Assembly (NCBI GenBank): GCA_029948255.1 | Contig: JALIZF010001796.1 | Span: 482,001-546,000, forward strand | Direction: 5' to 3' | Source: Telmatactis stephensoni | Lineage: Eukaryota; Cnidaria; Anthozoa; Actiniaria; Isophelliidae | Length of the DNA stretch: 64,000 bases | In this document: positions 41,345 through 54,268 of the stretch, in pieces | Position numbering within the stretch: the first letter of the stretch is position 1 | Layout of the letters: each line of letters opens with the position of its first letter | Notes under the pieces: generated by a model | The model's input: the letters and a program-made list of their open reading frames with translations, nothing else | Told to the model about the DNA's origin: nothing | Database searches by the model: none | Program-made: the position numbers and the translations under genes

Positions 41345-42349
41345 GTAAGTTCTTGATGAAATATTCTTTCCTTAGTAACATCTGATAGGGCCATACATCC
41401 CAGGGGGAACTCCATTGTAAAAATATCGGATATGTTCATCGAAAGTTTTCAAAAATACCCCTATAAGATATCTTTTAGAAAGGGCGTGGCTAGATATTTA
41501 TCCGCTATGAGATACCACACAAAAAATACATGAACTGTTTAAATGTTTCTTTTAGTATTATTGTGAGTATATTTTTAAAGCTCCTAAACTCCTTATGCGA
41601 AATTCTAGAATACGAAAAGTGATGGGCTCTTTTAATACACGAGTCCCCCCTCGGGCCACACATATCAAGTTCCTTGTGGAACAGTTTAATGTATTTTTCT
41701 TCAAGAAATATTTGGGTATATAGTGAGCAGGGAATGCGTTTCCTCAGCTAGTTGTGAGCAGTGGCAAAGCGGTCCCCCTAAAAGTTTGGGTTTGAGCTCT
41801 CATCTTAAGGTTGATCGATGTCAGTGATATCTGTAATGTATTCGAAATCAGGACTAAATAAGGGCTTATAAACAACAACGTGTAGTTTCATAAGACTCTT
41901 TTAACATCCCATAATATATACATAACTAATTAGCTTATTTGCATACGGCTTATTTACATATGGTTATATGGTGTATAGGACACTACAATATCTCTTTAAA
42001 GTTTTACGTACATTTAATTTAATTCACAATATTTAAATGTTATCTCAAGTATAATCTGCACTTGGATGAAGTTAATTTGGTTTCGTTTCTCAATGCTGGA
42101 CAAATTTCCACATGCTTTGGTGCCAAATCGTTCTTCCTGGGAAATTGGCTTATTCTGTCTGGAACTATTTGATATCAAGAAAATTGCCCCCTTTTGCTTA
42201 GTCCTCGCTACGCCCCTGGTTGTGATCATGAGCAAACTACCTCTCCCTGCCCCTGTGTGATGTACGGCCCTGTCTGACTTATAATAAATGTAACTAGCTG
42301 TTATTATTTCCTACATTCTAACCAGTTACATTTCTTTAAAATACAACAG

Positions 42350-42471
42350 GAGTGGTCAGTGAGGTTGTTAATTGAGAGATCCCTTGCCATCAAGTCACCA
42401 ACTGCTGCCATGCATTTAGTGGGTACCAAGAAAGTCCAGCAAGTCCTTGCAGAACCTGGTGTCCTGGAAAG
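42350..42471 (+). CDS. GSS: GSS exon 9
   Basis: Acceptor CAACAG, donor GTAATG. It encodes [20 protein letters not shown] followed by [19 protein letters not shown], the conserved helix and the GTKK.QQ motif of the family. It leaves in phase 2. Confidence 0.93.
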
Positions 42472-42803
42472 GTAATGTCTGACAGAAATGTTGATTCCAC
42501 AAATGTGTAACATCACAAGGTCTTAGCCGTTTCACTTCTTTACTATGTGAAGCCCCAATATAGGTTTTTTGACAGGGCAGTACTGTCCAGTAAAAGCAAG
42601 CAAAGCGACTAAGATCACAGTATCACAGAGAGAATTTCAAAAATTTGACGAGAAAACCGTTGAATTATTTTAACCAATGTCAGTGTGGCAACATATTTTT
42701 GATGTAAAAATAAATAAAGTCTTATTACATGAGTTTATTCTTTATATTGCTGTGATGAATGCATGTTTTATCATTTTTACATTCTTGTTATTTTCCATTT
42801 TAG

Positions 42804-42873
42804 ATTCATCACAGATGAAGATTCTTTAAAGCGCATCAGAAACACCTTCACAGGTCTTTATACACTTGATGAG
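42804..42873 (+). CDS. GSS: GSS exon 10
   Basis: Acceptor ATTTTAG, donor GTATTA. It encodes FITDEDSLKRIRNTFTGLYT, the .LR.TF.GLY.LD segment. It leaves in phase 0 into a 16.4-kb intron filled with nested retroelements. Confidence 0.9.
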
Positions 42874-42943
42874 GTATTAATTTATTACTCTAAATTACTT
42901 CTTTAACTTTTGTTTAGCTGAGATGCATCTGTCACTTAAGACG

Positions 42944-43230
42944 CTGTTACACGCTGAAACTTTTGTCTGAAACTTGTGTGGATCGCCGATGCGAGACGAG
43001 TTTCATAAGGGGTGTTACATGCTGAAATTTCGTCCTGGAACTCGGTTCGAGATACAAGTTCCTGTTGCAGGAGTAGAAAACAGTTCTACTTTTCGTGAAA
43101 CTGTCTCGTGAACCGATCCGGGTACAGCTTCAGCTAAATGACCATGTTACACGGTGCAAATATGCGTTGTGAAACTCGTCTCGCAACGGCGATTGAGGCA
43201 AGTTTCAGAGAAACATTTCAGCGTGTACAA
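42944..43230. repeat. Palindromic MITE
   Basis: Inverted outer segments around TGTTACACGCTGAAACTTTT (left, 42950) and AAACATTTCAGCGTGTACAA (right, 43212), with inner inverted GCGAGACGAGTTTC/GAAACTCGTCTCGC. In GSS intron 10. Confidence 0.7.
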
Positions 43231-43299
43231 TCCACTGCGCGTCTTGATCATGGGGTTGGGATGCTTGGAAGGTGAGGGAGGGGATGAAGTAGTACTTAC

Positions 43300-45640
43300 A
43301 CTGTTTGACTTTGTATGATGTAGCGCGGGGCGGAGCTGTGTCCACAGTTCTTAGGCGGAAAGATCCTTATAGACGTAAATTGAGACGTGCGGTAGCTATT
43401 GCAAGGCCTGTTGCTGATATAGGTCCTCCTCTGGATCCTGTCGGAGGAATTCATCCTCTAACTCTTTTACTGCCTTTTCGGCTACGGGATTCTTATTCTT
43501 GTTCTTTACATGTCTTTGCATGTGGGATAAGAAGCTTGGCGCTGGATATCAACGCACACAACTGCTCGTGGGTCATCTAAAGGGTAAAGCTCCACGATAA
43601 AGCGAGTAAGGGCCTCACGAAGAGTGTCATACTTTTCATCTGTTATAAGCCAAGTGTTAGTGTAGGATGTTGAACATTCTTGCAGGAGTAGGACTAGCTG
43701 TTTTTGTCGTTTAATGACATCTGGTGGTTCATCTGAAGTCTGCTCCACGAGTGAACTTTGGGAACTTTTGTAGGGAGGCGCAGGTATGGTACGATGCGGA
43801 CACTCGGGTAAAGGCGTTGCTCATGTCCAGGAAAAGAAATGGCGTTGTACAACTGCTTGTAGCTGATGACGGGACGGATGGTCCAGTCTAACATGGAGGG
43901 CTGTGAGAAGAAGGTCGAGGACAAACCATCGTGGAACAATTATCGCCTTTGAGAGGAAATGGTTGGTTTCGTTTTATCACAAGGAGGCCGTCTTTGGAAA
44001 TTGAGGCCACAGTTAGATAGCGCTTGACATCTTTGATGTTCGTTAACTTCTTTGAGGGACGAGTACCTTGTTTCAAGTGGGCTTGCACTCGGCGCAGGTC
44101 TTGGCACTCACTTTGTACTTCTCTCCATGCTGATCTTGTAGTGCATGGAAGAGGTTTGGTATTGTCAAGGACATCTTCAACGGAGACTTTGACAGAGTCT
44201 TCCGTTTTGTAGATGAAGCTACACCCTTGGCACGCAGGTTGTTGACAATCTGGTGCATTGCGGCTGGCAAAGTCAGATGGGAGGTCGGCTGTTCCCGCTA
44301 GATGCTGTAGTGAGACTTGGTATCGGCTTATTGTGGTTAGGAATGACGTTACACGAGGGCTTGTCGAGAATTTTCCTCGACAGAGTTTGACGATTGCTTG
44401 GACACTGGGTTTGCTGTCTGTAAAAACTCAAGCTCGACTGTGAGACTGTATGATGAAAGGGCTGGAATGCTTGACAGCGGCTGCAATGCTCAATGCTTCA
44501 ATTTCGCATGGGAACCAGTTGACTTGATGTTTGCAGAGTTTGGCGCTGAAAAAGCCGGGCAGGTGGAGATGGTTCTGTTTAGAGGTGGATCTATCTGTTA
44601 CGATCCACAGGTCATCTGAAGGTCGATGTAGGACGATTAACTTTATAGATGTTAAGGAACTGCTGCGCGGTTTTAAACTTGTGAAGGAGATTGTCATTCC
44701 AGGTGAGTTTATCATTTGACTGGAGTCCAGAGATTATGCACTCGAGAGGGTCGATTAGTACAGAGCAATCGGGTAGGACATGGCTAAGGACTTTGTAGGA
44801 ACCGATGAAGGAGCGTAAGCCTTTGAAGGTTGTAGGCGGCCGGTATAGCAACACGGTGGGGGCTTGCTGACAGTTTGCCTTGGGACCACACCCAGCCTAG
44901 AATGGTAATAGGCTTAGGGCAGATGACGGTCTTGGTTGGAGAGAGTCTGATGTTGCACTGGTCAAGCTTTTCTAGTACGCGAGTCCAAACAGAATGGAGT
45001 TTTTTGGGTGTTGAGCCTCAACATTATGAATCTTCGGCTATATCTTTGCGACGCAGCCTTCCTGGATGAGGTCACCGAGTACGCGGCACATTATTCCTCG
45101 AGGGCGGTTTCTGACCCTGGCATACTCATGGCAGACCGACAGTAGACGCGTATTCCGCTGAAAGGTGTGGCAATGCCACAGTACTTCATCGACGCTTTGG
45201 ATAGGGGAATCTGGCAGAAGGCACGTCCTTATCAGGTACTTCAAAGGGGCGATGGTGCGAGGTGTAGATTTTACGCCGGGCATCAGAGAAGGTTGAGGTT
45301 TGCTGTATCTCCCAACATCTGCAAAGGCCGTAACGAGACGGTAGCCACCTGAGGACTTTCTCACGAGGAACAAGGAGTTAAGGTATACTCTACTGTCACG
45401 ACAATATCTTCAGGTTTTTGAAAAACTTTCTCTCTCAAGCTCATCAAATTTCTCTAGTAGTTCGACCAGTTGGTGTCTGGAGTACTGATGGGGGCGACCC
45501 TTTCGCTGTGGGTCTCAAATTGGCCTGTGATAACGTTGTAGCCGGGGACTTGAGGCTTAAATATGTGGTGAGGTGGGTAGTATCATCATATTCGTCGAGC
45601 GTGACGAAGATGGCGGCAAATTTAAATGCTCCCGAATCAT
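43300..45640 (-). pseudogene. Gypsy-like retroelement, RT / RNase H / integrase remnants
   Basis: Degraded pol on the minus strand, 5' to 3': RT start with FLVRKSSGGYRLVTAF (about 45373), a connection segment with TFKGLRSFIGSYK (44612-44854), an RNase H segment with LWIVTDRST, LPGFFSAKL and CEIEALSIAAAVKH (44428-44715), then an integrase region with KRYLTVASISKDGLLVIK (43888-44088) and KQLVLLLQECSTSYTN (43506-43748). Many stops and frame changes; the RNase H Asp/Gly position reads DRS. The gag and protease of apparently the same element are at 57541-59030. LTRs were not identified. Confidence 0.75.
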
Positions 45641-45671
45641 AGTTAACGAATTACCTAATTTTCTTAGTTTT

Positions 45672-45978
45672 TGTTACGGTGAAACCTAAGATATTTAGCT
45701 AGTTTGATAGTTAGTGACGTCACAATCGATAAGTGCCATTTACGCACGTTTTCCTCGCCGAAGTAACATCTCACAAGAGCCATCGGGTAAATATCGATAT
45801 TATCGTTGATACACAATGTATTTCTATTGTAACATACAGCTCATAATGTGTAACATCATGTACTAGGTTTCGAAAGACTAACGGACTGACAGATTAACGA
45901 ACTAGCGAAACGACTGATGACAGACCAATAAAGTCCTTTGAAAACGCTGGCTAGCTTGTTTGATCGGTCGAGGAAACA
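45672..45978 (+). repeat. BEL/Pao left LTR
   Basis: Starts TGTTACGG, ends AGGAAACA. It contains GTGACGTCAC, a CRE-like site, at about 45714-45723. It has GTTTCGAAAG where the right LTR has GCTTCGAAAG. Confidence 0.93.
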
Positions 45979-45996
45979 TTCGAAACCCGTTCTCAT

Positions 45997-48900
45997 ATGA
46001 TGGCCGAAGAAGCCAAGACTGTTCGTCGAACTGCCCAATGCAGATTCACAAGGAAGAGAAACGAATTGCTAAAATCAATAGCTAACAAAAGCACTAGAGA
46101 ACTTGTGGAAGCGAATTACGCACAATTCTTGGACGCGTGGGGACTCCTGGAAAGCAAACACGATCTTTACGCGATGTACTTGACAGATCATCAAGTAGAA
46201 GATGCCGATACATGGATAACAAAGTTTCAAGACCTATTTGCTGAAGCCACCGCTATGAAGATAAGTTATATAAATAATTTGTCATTAGCGGAACAGAGCG
46301 CGCGCACGGAGGCAGAGCGCCAACAGACGGCAAACAAAGAGCGCGAGCAAACGCAAAGAATGATTGATCAAGCAGCTACAAGAAGAGACACGGCGCGAGC
46401 TGTTTTCGAAACCTCGTACAAAGGCGCTACGCATGTGTTAAATTCACGCGAGATTGCGGCCGCTACGATCAAGAATTTACAAAGACAACTCGAAGAAGCC
46501 TTTGCGGAATGCAAACAAGCTAACAGCACGCTTCTTGATTTAGTAACAAGAGAAGCAGCCTCATCGGAAATGAAATGGCTCCCAGCTATTCAGGCTTGCT
46601 ACAACGAGATAGTTGAAAAACTAGAAGCGCGACTCGACACGGATGAAAAACTCGTAGACGAATCGAAGCAACATATTAAGCACATTGAGAAATCGACCAA
46701 CCTGCAGTTAGAAAAGATCAAAATGCCGCAATTTAACGGAGAATTGAGAGAATATCCTACCTTCAAGCGAGACTTTCAAAAGCAAGTGATGCCACATTTG
46801 ACCGCAGACACTGCGCCTTATACGCTACGCTCCTGCCTCGGTAAAGAACCCTTGGCCCAAGTGAAAAGCGTAGACGACGACATTCTAGAAATGTGGGAAA
46901 GGTTGGACGAGAAATACGGAGACCCAGCTAAAGTCGCTGATGCAATAATCAATGACATAAGACGATTCAAAATCATCAGAGAAGGCGAAGCCAAGCGATT
47001 TACTGAATTTGTCGGGATCGTTGAAGACGGATATCGAGATCTCAAGAGGCTCGGATTGGAAGCTGAGATAACCACGACGAGCTCTGTAAGCATCATCGAA
47101 AGGAAACTGCCAGCCGACGTGAGAATGGAGTGGGCCAAACTACTCAGCGCTGATGGAAGTACAGTTGACAAAACGAACAAATTTTCGAGCCTCCTCAATT
47201 TCCTCCTTACTCAAAAACGCGCAATCGAGTACGACGCATCAGAACTACGCGCACCTGGCGGTTCTGCTTCAGCGAAAGGAGTAGCTCACTACGTTATGAC
47301 GAACGAACGTCGCGAAAACCCAAAACCAAGATCCGGCAAGTGTATATTCCATGACAACGCCGAGCACGCAACAAGCGAATGCAGACTCTACTTATCCAAA
47401 TCGATACAGGAGAAAATGGAAATGCTGAAAGAAAAGGGAGCATGCTTTTCCTGTCTAAAATATGGTCATCGATCGCGGGACTGCCGAAGGAAAAAGGAAT
47501 GCGGAATCAATGAATGTAAAAGGAAACACCACATAACTCTGCACGAAGACAAACCTGCAGAAACCGAAACTCCGAATTTATCAGCCTCGACTAATGCGTG
47601 CACTGACAAATTTAGCGAGACGTGCCTTCTTCAGCTTCAAAGAATAAGAACTAAGGGAGGATGGGTGAATGTCCTGTGGGATAACGCTTCATCCATAAGT
47701 TTCATAACGACCAGCAAAGCAAATACAGAAAACCTTCGCGGCACGCCAGTAGAACTTTCACTCATCAAGGTAGGAGGAGAAGAAGAAAAGATAAAGTCAA
47801 CAAAATACCAACTGTCGCTTATTGATCTGCAAGGCAAAGTTATCGTCTTTGAAGTATACGGAATCGACAAAATAACCTCCGATATCCAAAAGGTCAATAT
47901 AGACGGAATATCACGCATCCTTAAAGTGCCAGAGAACGATATCACGCGACCTCACGGAGCAGTCGATGTTCTAATCGGATACGACTACGCCGGATTTCAC
48001 CCCGAAAAGGAAAAGAGCTGCGAAAATTTACTGTTACTGAAGAATAGATTCGGACGCTGCGTCGGTGGAGCACACCCCTCCATCAAAGAATCAACCAGAA
48101 AACCTACACTCGACGCAGTCAAGACCCACTATTTGAAAGGAGTCAGGATAGATGACTTTTACAACATCGAGAATCTTGGAATTAATTGTACCCCGCGATG
48201 CGGAGGATGCAAATGCGGCAAGTGCGCACCCGGTACCAAAGACTACACTCTCAAGGAAGAAAGAGAGCTAAAGCTTATTGAAAGTGGTCTTCAATTCAAT
48301 GAACAGGAAAATAGCTGGATCGCTGAATATCCATGGATCAAAGACCCTAATTCACTACCAAACAATAGAAACGCGGCACTCAGACGGCTTATGACGACTG
48401 AAAGAAGGCTGGTAAGGAACCCTGAACATGCAAAAGTCTATCAAGCACAGATTGAAGATATGGTCGAAAGGGGAGTAGCTAGAAGATTGACGCAGGAAGA
48501 ACTCGATAACTACAAAGGACCGATGCACTACATCTCCCATCACGATGTCCTGAAGCCAGACTCTAAGTCAACGCCAGTTAGAATTGTCTTCAATAGCAGC
48601 GCGAACTACATGGGACACGTACTAAACGAGTATTGGGCTAAAGGACCAGACTTATTGAACAACCTTCTAGGAATCCTGATTAGATTTAGAGAAAACGAGA
48701 TAGGCTTCATCGGGGATGTGAAGAAAATGTATCACACGGTGAAGACAAAGACAATCGAGCAACATACACATCGCTTCTTGTGGCGCGACATGAACACTCA
48801 TAGAGGTCCAGACACATACGTCATCCAAAGAGTTTCATTCGGAGATAAACCGTCCGGAACCATAGCAACCATGGCAATGTGGAAGACAGCTGAAATGGGA

Positions 48901-51188
48901 GGTAAAGATCATCCACAGGCCGCAGAAATAATCTTAAACAATTCGTACATGGATGACATCGTCGACAGTGTAAAAGGTAAAGATCAAGCCAAATTAATAA
49001 CGAATGAAATCGAAAGGGTACTGATAAAGGGTGGATTCAAAATCAAAGGATGGTTTTTCTCGTACGATATGGTAACAGACGAGAGAACGCTAGCACCAAA
49101 CGAACATACCTCATCTACTGAAAAGGTGCTTGGAGTAACATGGTGTATTGACAAAGCCGACCAATTTCGCTTTAAGGCAAACCTTCCAAGTGGTATTATC
49201 GCAGCAACACTAACCAAGCGAATTATCCTTTCACAAATCAATCGCGTTTATGATCCGCTGGGACTTGCGTCTCCAGTGACGGTAAGAGCCAAGATTTTGA
49301 TGCGACGAATGTGGGCGACGGAGGAAAACTTAGACTGGGATGACCCGATCCCTGAAAAGCAGAAACACAACTGGCTAGAACTCTTCCAAGATCTGCGTAA
49401 CATGGACTTAGTCCTTTTCCCAAGAAGTTTAAAGCCCTCTGATGCAATTGGACCCCCTTGTCTGATAATATTCAGTGATGGCTCAGACAATTCGTATGGT
49501 GCATGTGCTTACGTAAGATGGAAACTCCCAGGAGAAAACTACGATGTCAGACTAGTAATGTCAAAGAATCGATTGTCACCAAATCGAAAAATCTCGATCG
49601 ACCGAATAGAGCTCTGTGGTGCTGTCCTAAGTAAACGACTGAAGAATTTTTTGCAAAAAGAATCCCGTTACCAGTTTGCGAAGTGCTATCATATTGTCGA
49701 CTCCCAGATAGTACACGGAATGATTCAAAAGGAATCCTATGGCTTTAACACGTTTGCAGCCACACGCATTGGAGAAATCCAAGAAGGAACTGACGCTAAG
49801 GACTGGTACTGGATCGAAAGTGGACAAAATATCGCTGACTGGATAACGCGCGGTAAGAAACCTAACGAGATTGACATCAACAGCGATTGGCAAAAGGGGC
49901 CTAAGTTTTTAAGACTGCCAGAGACAGAGTGGCCGATCAGTAAAGAGATCACTAAACAAGAGTTACCAGACAAACTTAAAACGGCGTTATCGACGAGCAC
50001 TACGATAAAAGATACATTAGCGAGCAGAATTAACATTGACAAGTACTCAGACTACGTCAAGTTGCTACGAGTAACGGCGAGAGTATTGTCCGTGTATGAA
50101 CGGGATCCTACAGCGTCTCTGAGGAACGCAACTAAAATTTTAACGCCTCATGACATTACTAAAGCAGAAACATTCTGGATCAGAGAATCCCAAAAGGGCA
50201 TAGCCTCTGACGTTAAGAAAGGGAAGTTTAAACGATTGAGCCCCAAGACACGTGATGATGGAATGTTCATAATTGGAAGTCGAGCTAGAAACTGGGTACA
50301 TATAAGCTATGACAAAGGTGAAGTGATCTTGCTGCCTCATGAACATCGATTTGCGAGACTGTACGCTGAGTATATTCATCGCAGAAGACATTATGGAGTA
50401 TCAACCACTGTCAGCAAAATTCGCTTGCGGTTTTGGATACCTCAGGTCCATAGAATGGTCAAGTCAATAAAGTACAACTGTGTAACGTGCAAGATCCTAG
50501 ACAGGATACCAAGCAACCAAGTAATGGGTGGACTTCCAGAAGAACGTTTAAAGCCATCCCCTCCTTGGCACAATACAGCAATCGATCTGTTCGGACCGTT
50601 TAAAATAAAGGATGAAGTAAAGAAACGAACGACTGGAAAGTGTTCTCAGAATTACAGACAGTGCTCTTTGAGGTAGCCAACCTAGCCAACGAACGACCGA
50701 TAGGACGTCACCCTACTTCACCTGAGGACGGGGTGTACCTATGCCCGAACGACCTTTTACTAGGACGTTCTTCCTCTAGAGTACCTAGTGGACCGTTTCA
50801 AGAGAGTACCAACCCCCGCCATCGATTTGAATTCGTCCAAACCATCATAAACAGCTTCTGGAAAAGATGGACACGTGATTATTTCCCCAGTTTGCTTATC
50901 CAAACAAAATGGCACACGTCGCATCGTAATGTGCAAGTCAACGACATCGTCCTGATTCAAGACTCGAATCAGACTCGTGGTAACTGGAAAATTGGGAGAG
51001 TCATAACCGCCAATCCAGGCAAAGATGGAAAAGTAAGAAAGGTACAACTTCAATACAAGAATCCTAAGCCAAATGAATCAGTACGAAGCTACACCGGTCA
51101 TGGGTTTGTAACAGTGGATCGACCAGTGCAACGCCTTGTGGTCTTAGTATCATCGAAAGAGGAGAGTAGTACCGTGAAGAAACAATAA
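45997..51188 (+). pseudogene. BEL/Pao Gag-Pol with integrase core deleted
   Basis: The main frame is 45997-50676 (1559 aa). Gag: coiled coil (residues about 60-170), DUF1759-like domain (about 245-400), zinc knuckle CFSCLKYGHRSRDC. Protease: VLWDNASSISFITT. RT: RIVFNSSANYMG, VSFGDKPSGT and catalytic YMDD. RNase H: IFSDGSDNSYGACAY. Integrase zinc domain: HYGVSTTVSKIRLRFWIP with CVTCK. The integrase keeps its first Asp (TAIDLFGPF) but then jumps at about 50637 to the C-terminal region in another frame (50640-51188, LANERPIGRHPTSPEDG), so the second Asp and the Glu are missing. The element is complete for cDNA synthesis but not integration. Confidence 0.92.
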
Positions 51189-51293
51189 AAATAAAATATT
51201 AAGAACTCATAAAAATTTATAAGACTGATTACTGACGCACAAAATGTATACATAGATAACTAACACGTAACTAGCGTTCGAGGCGAGGTGGAG

Positions 51294-51600
51294 TGTTACG
51301 GTGAAACCTAAGATATTTAGCTAGTTTGATAGTTAGTGACGTCACAATCGATAAGTGCCATTTACGCACGTTTTCCTCGCCGAAGTAACATCTCACAAGA
51401 GCCATCGGGTAAATATCGATATTATCGTTGATACACAATGTATTTCTATTGTAACATACAGCTCATAATGTGTAACATCATGTACTAGGCTTCGAAAGAC
51501 TAACGGACTGACAGATTAACGAACTAGCGAAACGACTGATGACAGACCAATAAAGTCCTTTGAAAACGCTGGCTAGCTTGTTTGATCGGTCGAGGAAACA
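51294..51600 (+). repeat. BEL/Pao right LTR
   Basis: Same sequence as the left LTR except one base. Followed directly by GTTTT. Confidence 0.93.
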
Positions 51601-51651
51601 GTTTTTTCCCTATATCTGTTACTCGTTCATTGTATTTTATATGTATATGCT

Positions 51652-52406
51652 ATGGCTTTATCTAAAGAGGAACTAACAGCCGTTATAGAAGGGATCTTGA
51701 ACCCTCTACACGAGGAGATAACACAACTCAAGAAAGAGCTACGTGACATCAGCTCATTCCTGGAGCATGCTAGTCCCAATATGATGGAATTTGCAAGAAA
51801 CTTGAAACAATTGAGTCTGAAAATGCTCAGATCCGTGCTGAAAATTGCACACTGAAGAAAACCATCCAAGTCTTAGACCAACGAATAAGTCAACTTGAAA
51901 AAGAATCCAACGATGTAAGACAGTACACCTGAAGAGATTGCCTTGAAATCCGTGGGATACCCGAAACTAAGGATGAAAACACAAATGACATCGTAAAACG
52001 TGTCGGCGATCTGATGGATATCGACCTAGAGGACGAAGCAATCTCTATAAGCCACCGAATCCCTGTCTTGAAGAACTACAAAGGGAAAAACTCGATGCCG
52101 GCGGTGATTGTGAAATTTGTCAGGCGCGACGTGAAAGATCGGTTCTACAAGGCGCGAACCAAACTGAAAGGTTGCACGATCAAGGATCTTGAATTTGAAG
52201 AAGATACTCATATCTACATCAATGAATGCCTTACCGAAAGAAATCAGAAGATTTTCAACGCAAGCCTCAAATTTAAGAAAGACCAGAAGTTTGCATTCAT
52301 CTGGACATCGAACGGAAGGACCTTTCTACGAAAGGACGAAAAATCCAGAGCCATTGCCATTAACAGCATAGATGAATTGAAAAAGTTACAGGCCAGTATA
52401 AAATAA
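51652..52406 (+). pseudogene. LINE ORF1 (coiled coil plus RRM-like nucleic-acid binding)
   Basis: The start MALSKEELTAVIEGILNPLH leads into a coiled coil; a frame change at about 51800 and TGA near 51930 break it. The C-terminal part (52014-52406) reads AISISHRIPVLKN, PAVIVKFVRRDVKDRFYKAR and FAFIWTSNGRTFLRKDE, the L1-ORF1-like RNA-binding region found in several LINE clades. Related to the fragment at 63799-63984. Confidence 0.75.
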
Positions 52407-52499
52407 ATCCATTGAACATTAGTATATTTATGATCTATGGACTCTATTTCTAATGATAGTTTTCAAAATAGGATTACTGAGTTAAATCAATTGCCTTTA

Positions 52500-53677
52500 C
52501 ACCTTTTGCTGTTCATTAACCGCAAAGAAACATTCATTCAAGCGAAAAAGCATTGTCATTAGAGCGAACAGACATACAATAACGCCAACGGAGTCTCAAG
52601 AGAGCGATGGAACTTTCATTAAGAAATTTAGCATGAAATTTGACAATCATGAAGATGCTTGCGTGGATTCATTAACGTTTTCAAACTTTCATTAGCGTTT
52701 TTGAGCGATCAATAAACAAAAGCAGGCATTCAAGACAGTGTTTTGGACATTTATTTGCGCGGTACAAATGTATCAACAGAATTCATTTATCCTTCAATGT
52801 CTTCTCTATTTAAACATAAATATGTAATATTGTTTGCATATGATTGTACCATTGTATGCATTTGTGGGGAGTAATAGCATTCATATTTCTTGTAGTTGCC
52901 CTAAGGAGCCGCAGTCGTTTTCCAAACTCTCCAAGGGGAAGGCCTTGTCTTCTTGCTTCTGCTCGGTCTCCCATTAAACGTTGCTGTTCTGGACGGGACA
53001 AGTAAACTTTTATAGCCTGCTCCACTATGTTAAGAAATGGGCTGTAAGTTGGAAGAGGCTTCAGCTCGCTACTGGCCCCAGGCTTATTGGCATCGCGAAT
53101 ATACCGTGTTACAATGCCTCTGGCAGTTGAATGATTTACGCCCAAAGTACCAGCCACAATCAAGTAATCCTCTGCAGGGTCTTCGTAGGCCCTCACAAGT
53201 CGCTCTCTGACTTCGTTGGGAATTCTATTTCTTTGTTGAGCCATTTAAATGTTCCGGCCTAAAAGGGTCGAAACTCCAAATCGATCGGCAATTTTCCCCA
53301 AATCTCTCGAATCGACTCCAAACGATCACAGTATGTGAGGACAATATGCTTAAATGTACAGTATGAGTTGAAAAATGTCTAGGAAAACGATGTAAAACCT
53401 AGAAAAATATATTGCGAAATCAAATGTCCAAAACTGGGTATTGAATGTTTGTTTTGTTTTCTTGAAGGCACATAAAGCGCTAATGAAATGTTTGCAAACG
53501 TAAATGAACCTACGCTCAGTTATGCATGATTGTCCAGTTCTATGCTAAATTTCTTAATGATTGTTCCTTCACGCTCTTGAGACTCCATTAATGTTATTGA
53601 ATGTTCGTTCAGCGTTAAAGACAATGCTTTTTCGCTTGAATGAAAGTTTCTTTGCGGTTAATGAACAGCAAAAGGTG
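52500..53677. mobile_element. Tc1/mariner-like element, internally deleted
   Basis: Inverted termini of about 165 bp, starting CACCTTTTGCTGTTCATTAA, flanked by TA (52498-52499, 53678-53679), the mark of the IS630-Tc1-mariner group. 1178 bp in all. It holds one gene on the minus strand lacking its catalytic centre. Inserted in LINE ORF2. Confidence 0.9.
52810..53244 (-). pseudogene. Tc1-like transposase with DDE core missing, 144 aa
   Basis: The N-terminal helix-turn-helix part reads RIPNEVRERLVRAYEDPAED and LGVNHSTARGIVTRYIRDAN. It then passes directly, near residue 72, to the region that normally follows the second catalytic Asp (PTYSPFLNIVEQAI) and a tail with RPEQQRLMGDRAEARRQG. The first two catalytic Asp residues and the region between are absent; an in-frame internal deletion explains this. 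It might still bind its ends. Confidence 0.82.
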
Positions 53678-53924
53678 TACTTAATATAACTTCACCAGTT
53701 TCAAATATTCCTAATCTTTCAGATCTAGATGCAGATTTGCATATGCCCTTTGAGGCTAATTTTGGCTATTATACTACTGGTGATTTCAACAATTGCCCTA
53801 ATATAAAGGAGTGTTCTATGAATCGCACTGCCTTTGCTGCATTGCACTGTAATATACGAAGTTTAGTAGCAAATTATGATAACCTACATCAGTTATTGGA
53901 AGAACTGAGGTATCCATTTTCCAT

Positions 53925-54268
53925 AGAGTGCATTTCATATGTCTGTGAAATAAGATCAAAGTCATTTGTGCTTATTTAGTTGCTATTTAGTTACTACCAT
54001 TGAACCAGAACTTTCTTATAATAGCAATACACTGGATGTGTAGAAAGTCTGTTTCAATGAAAGAAACAATGAAGGTTCATTTGAAGTAATAAACTAATTA
54101 AAAGCTGTTATGCAAAGTCATTTGTCTCAATTCTCTTGTGTATTTGATGTCTCCAGTGTATTGCTATTATAAGAAAGTTCTGGTTCAATGCTAGTGACTA
54201 AATAGCAACTAAATAAGCACAAATAACTTTGATCTTAGACTATTTCACAGACATATGAAATGCACTCT
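53925..54268. repeat. Palindromic MITE in LINE ORF2
   Basis: Arms of about 110 bp, starting AGAGTGCATTTCATATGTCT (53925) and inverted at 54159-54268. It splits the endonuclease domain. Confidence 0.88.

Larger units (their letters stand above)
45672..51600 (+). mobile_element. BEL/Pao LTR retrotransposon
   Basis: Two 307-bp LTRs (45672-45978, 51294-51600) starting TGTTACGGTGAAACC and ending GGTCGAGGAAACA, flanked by 5-bp GTTTT repeats (45667-45671, 51601-51605). The LTRs differ at only one base that I can see, so insertion is recent. A purine-rich GAGGCGAGGTGGAG precedes the right LTR as polypurine tract. It sits in the 5' region of the LINE at 51606-57540. Confidence 0.95.

Noticed and set aside
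43305..45642. Plus-strand frames in this stretch
   Set aside because: They are antisense shadows of the minus-strand gypsy-like pol, whose RT and RNase H motifs are recognisable.
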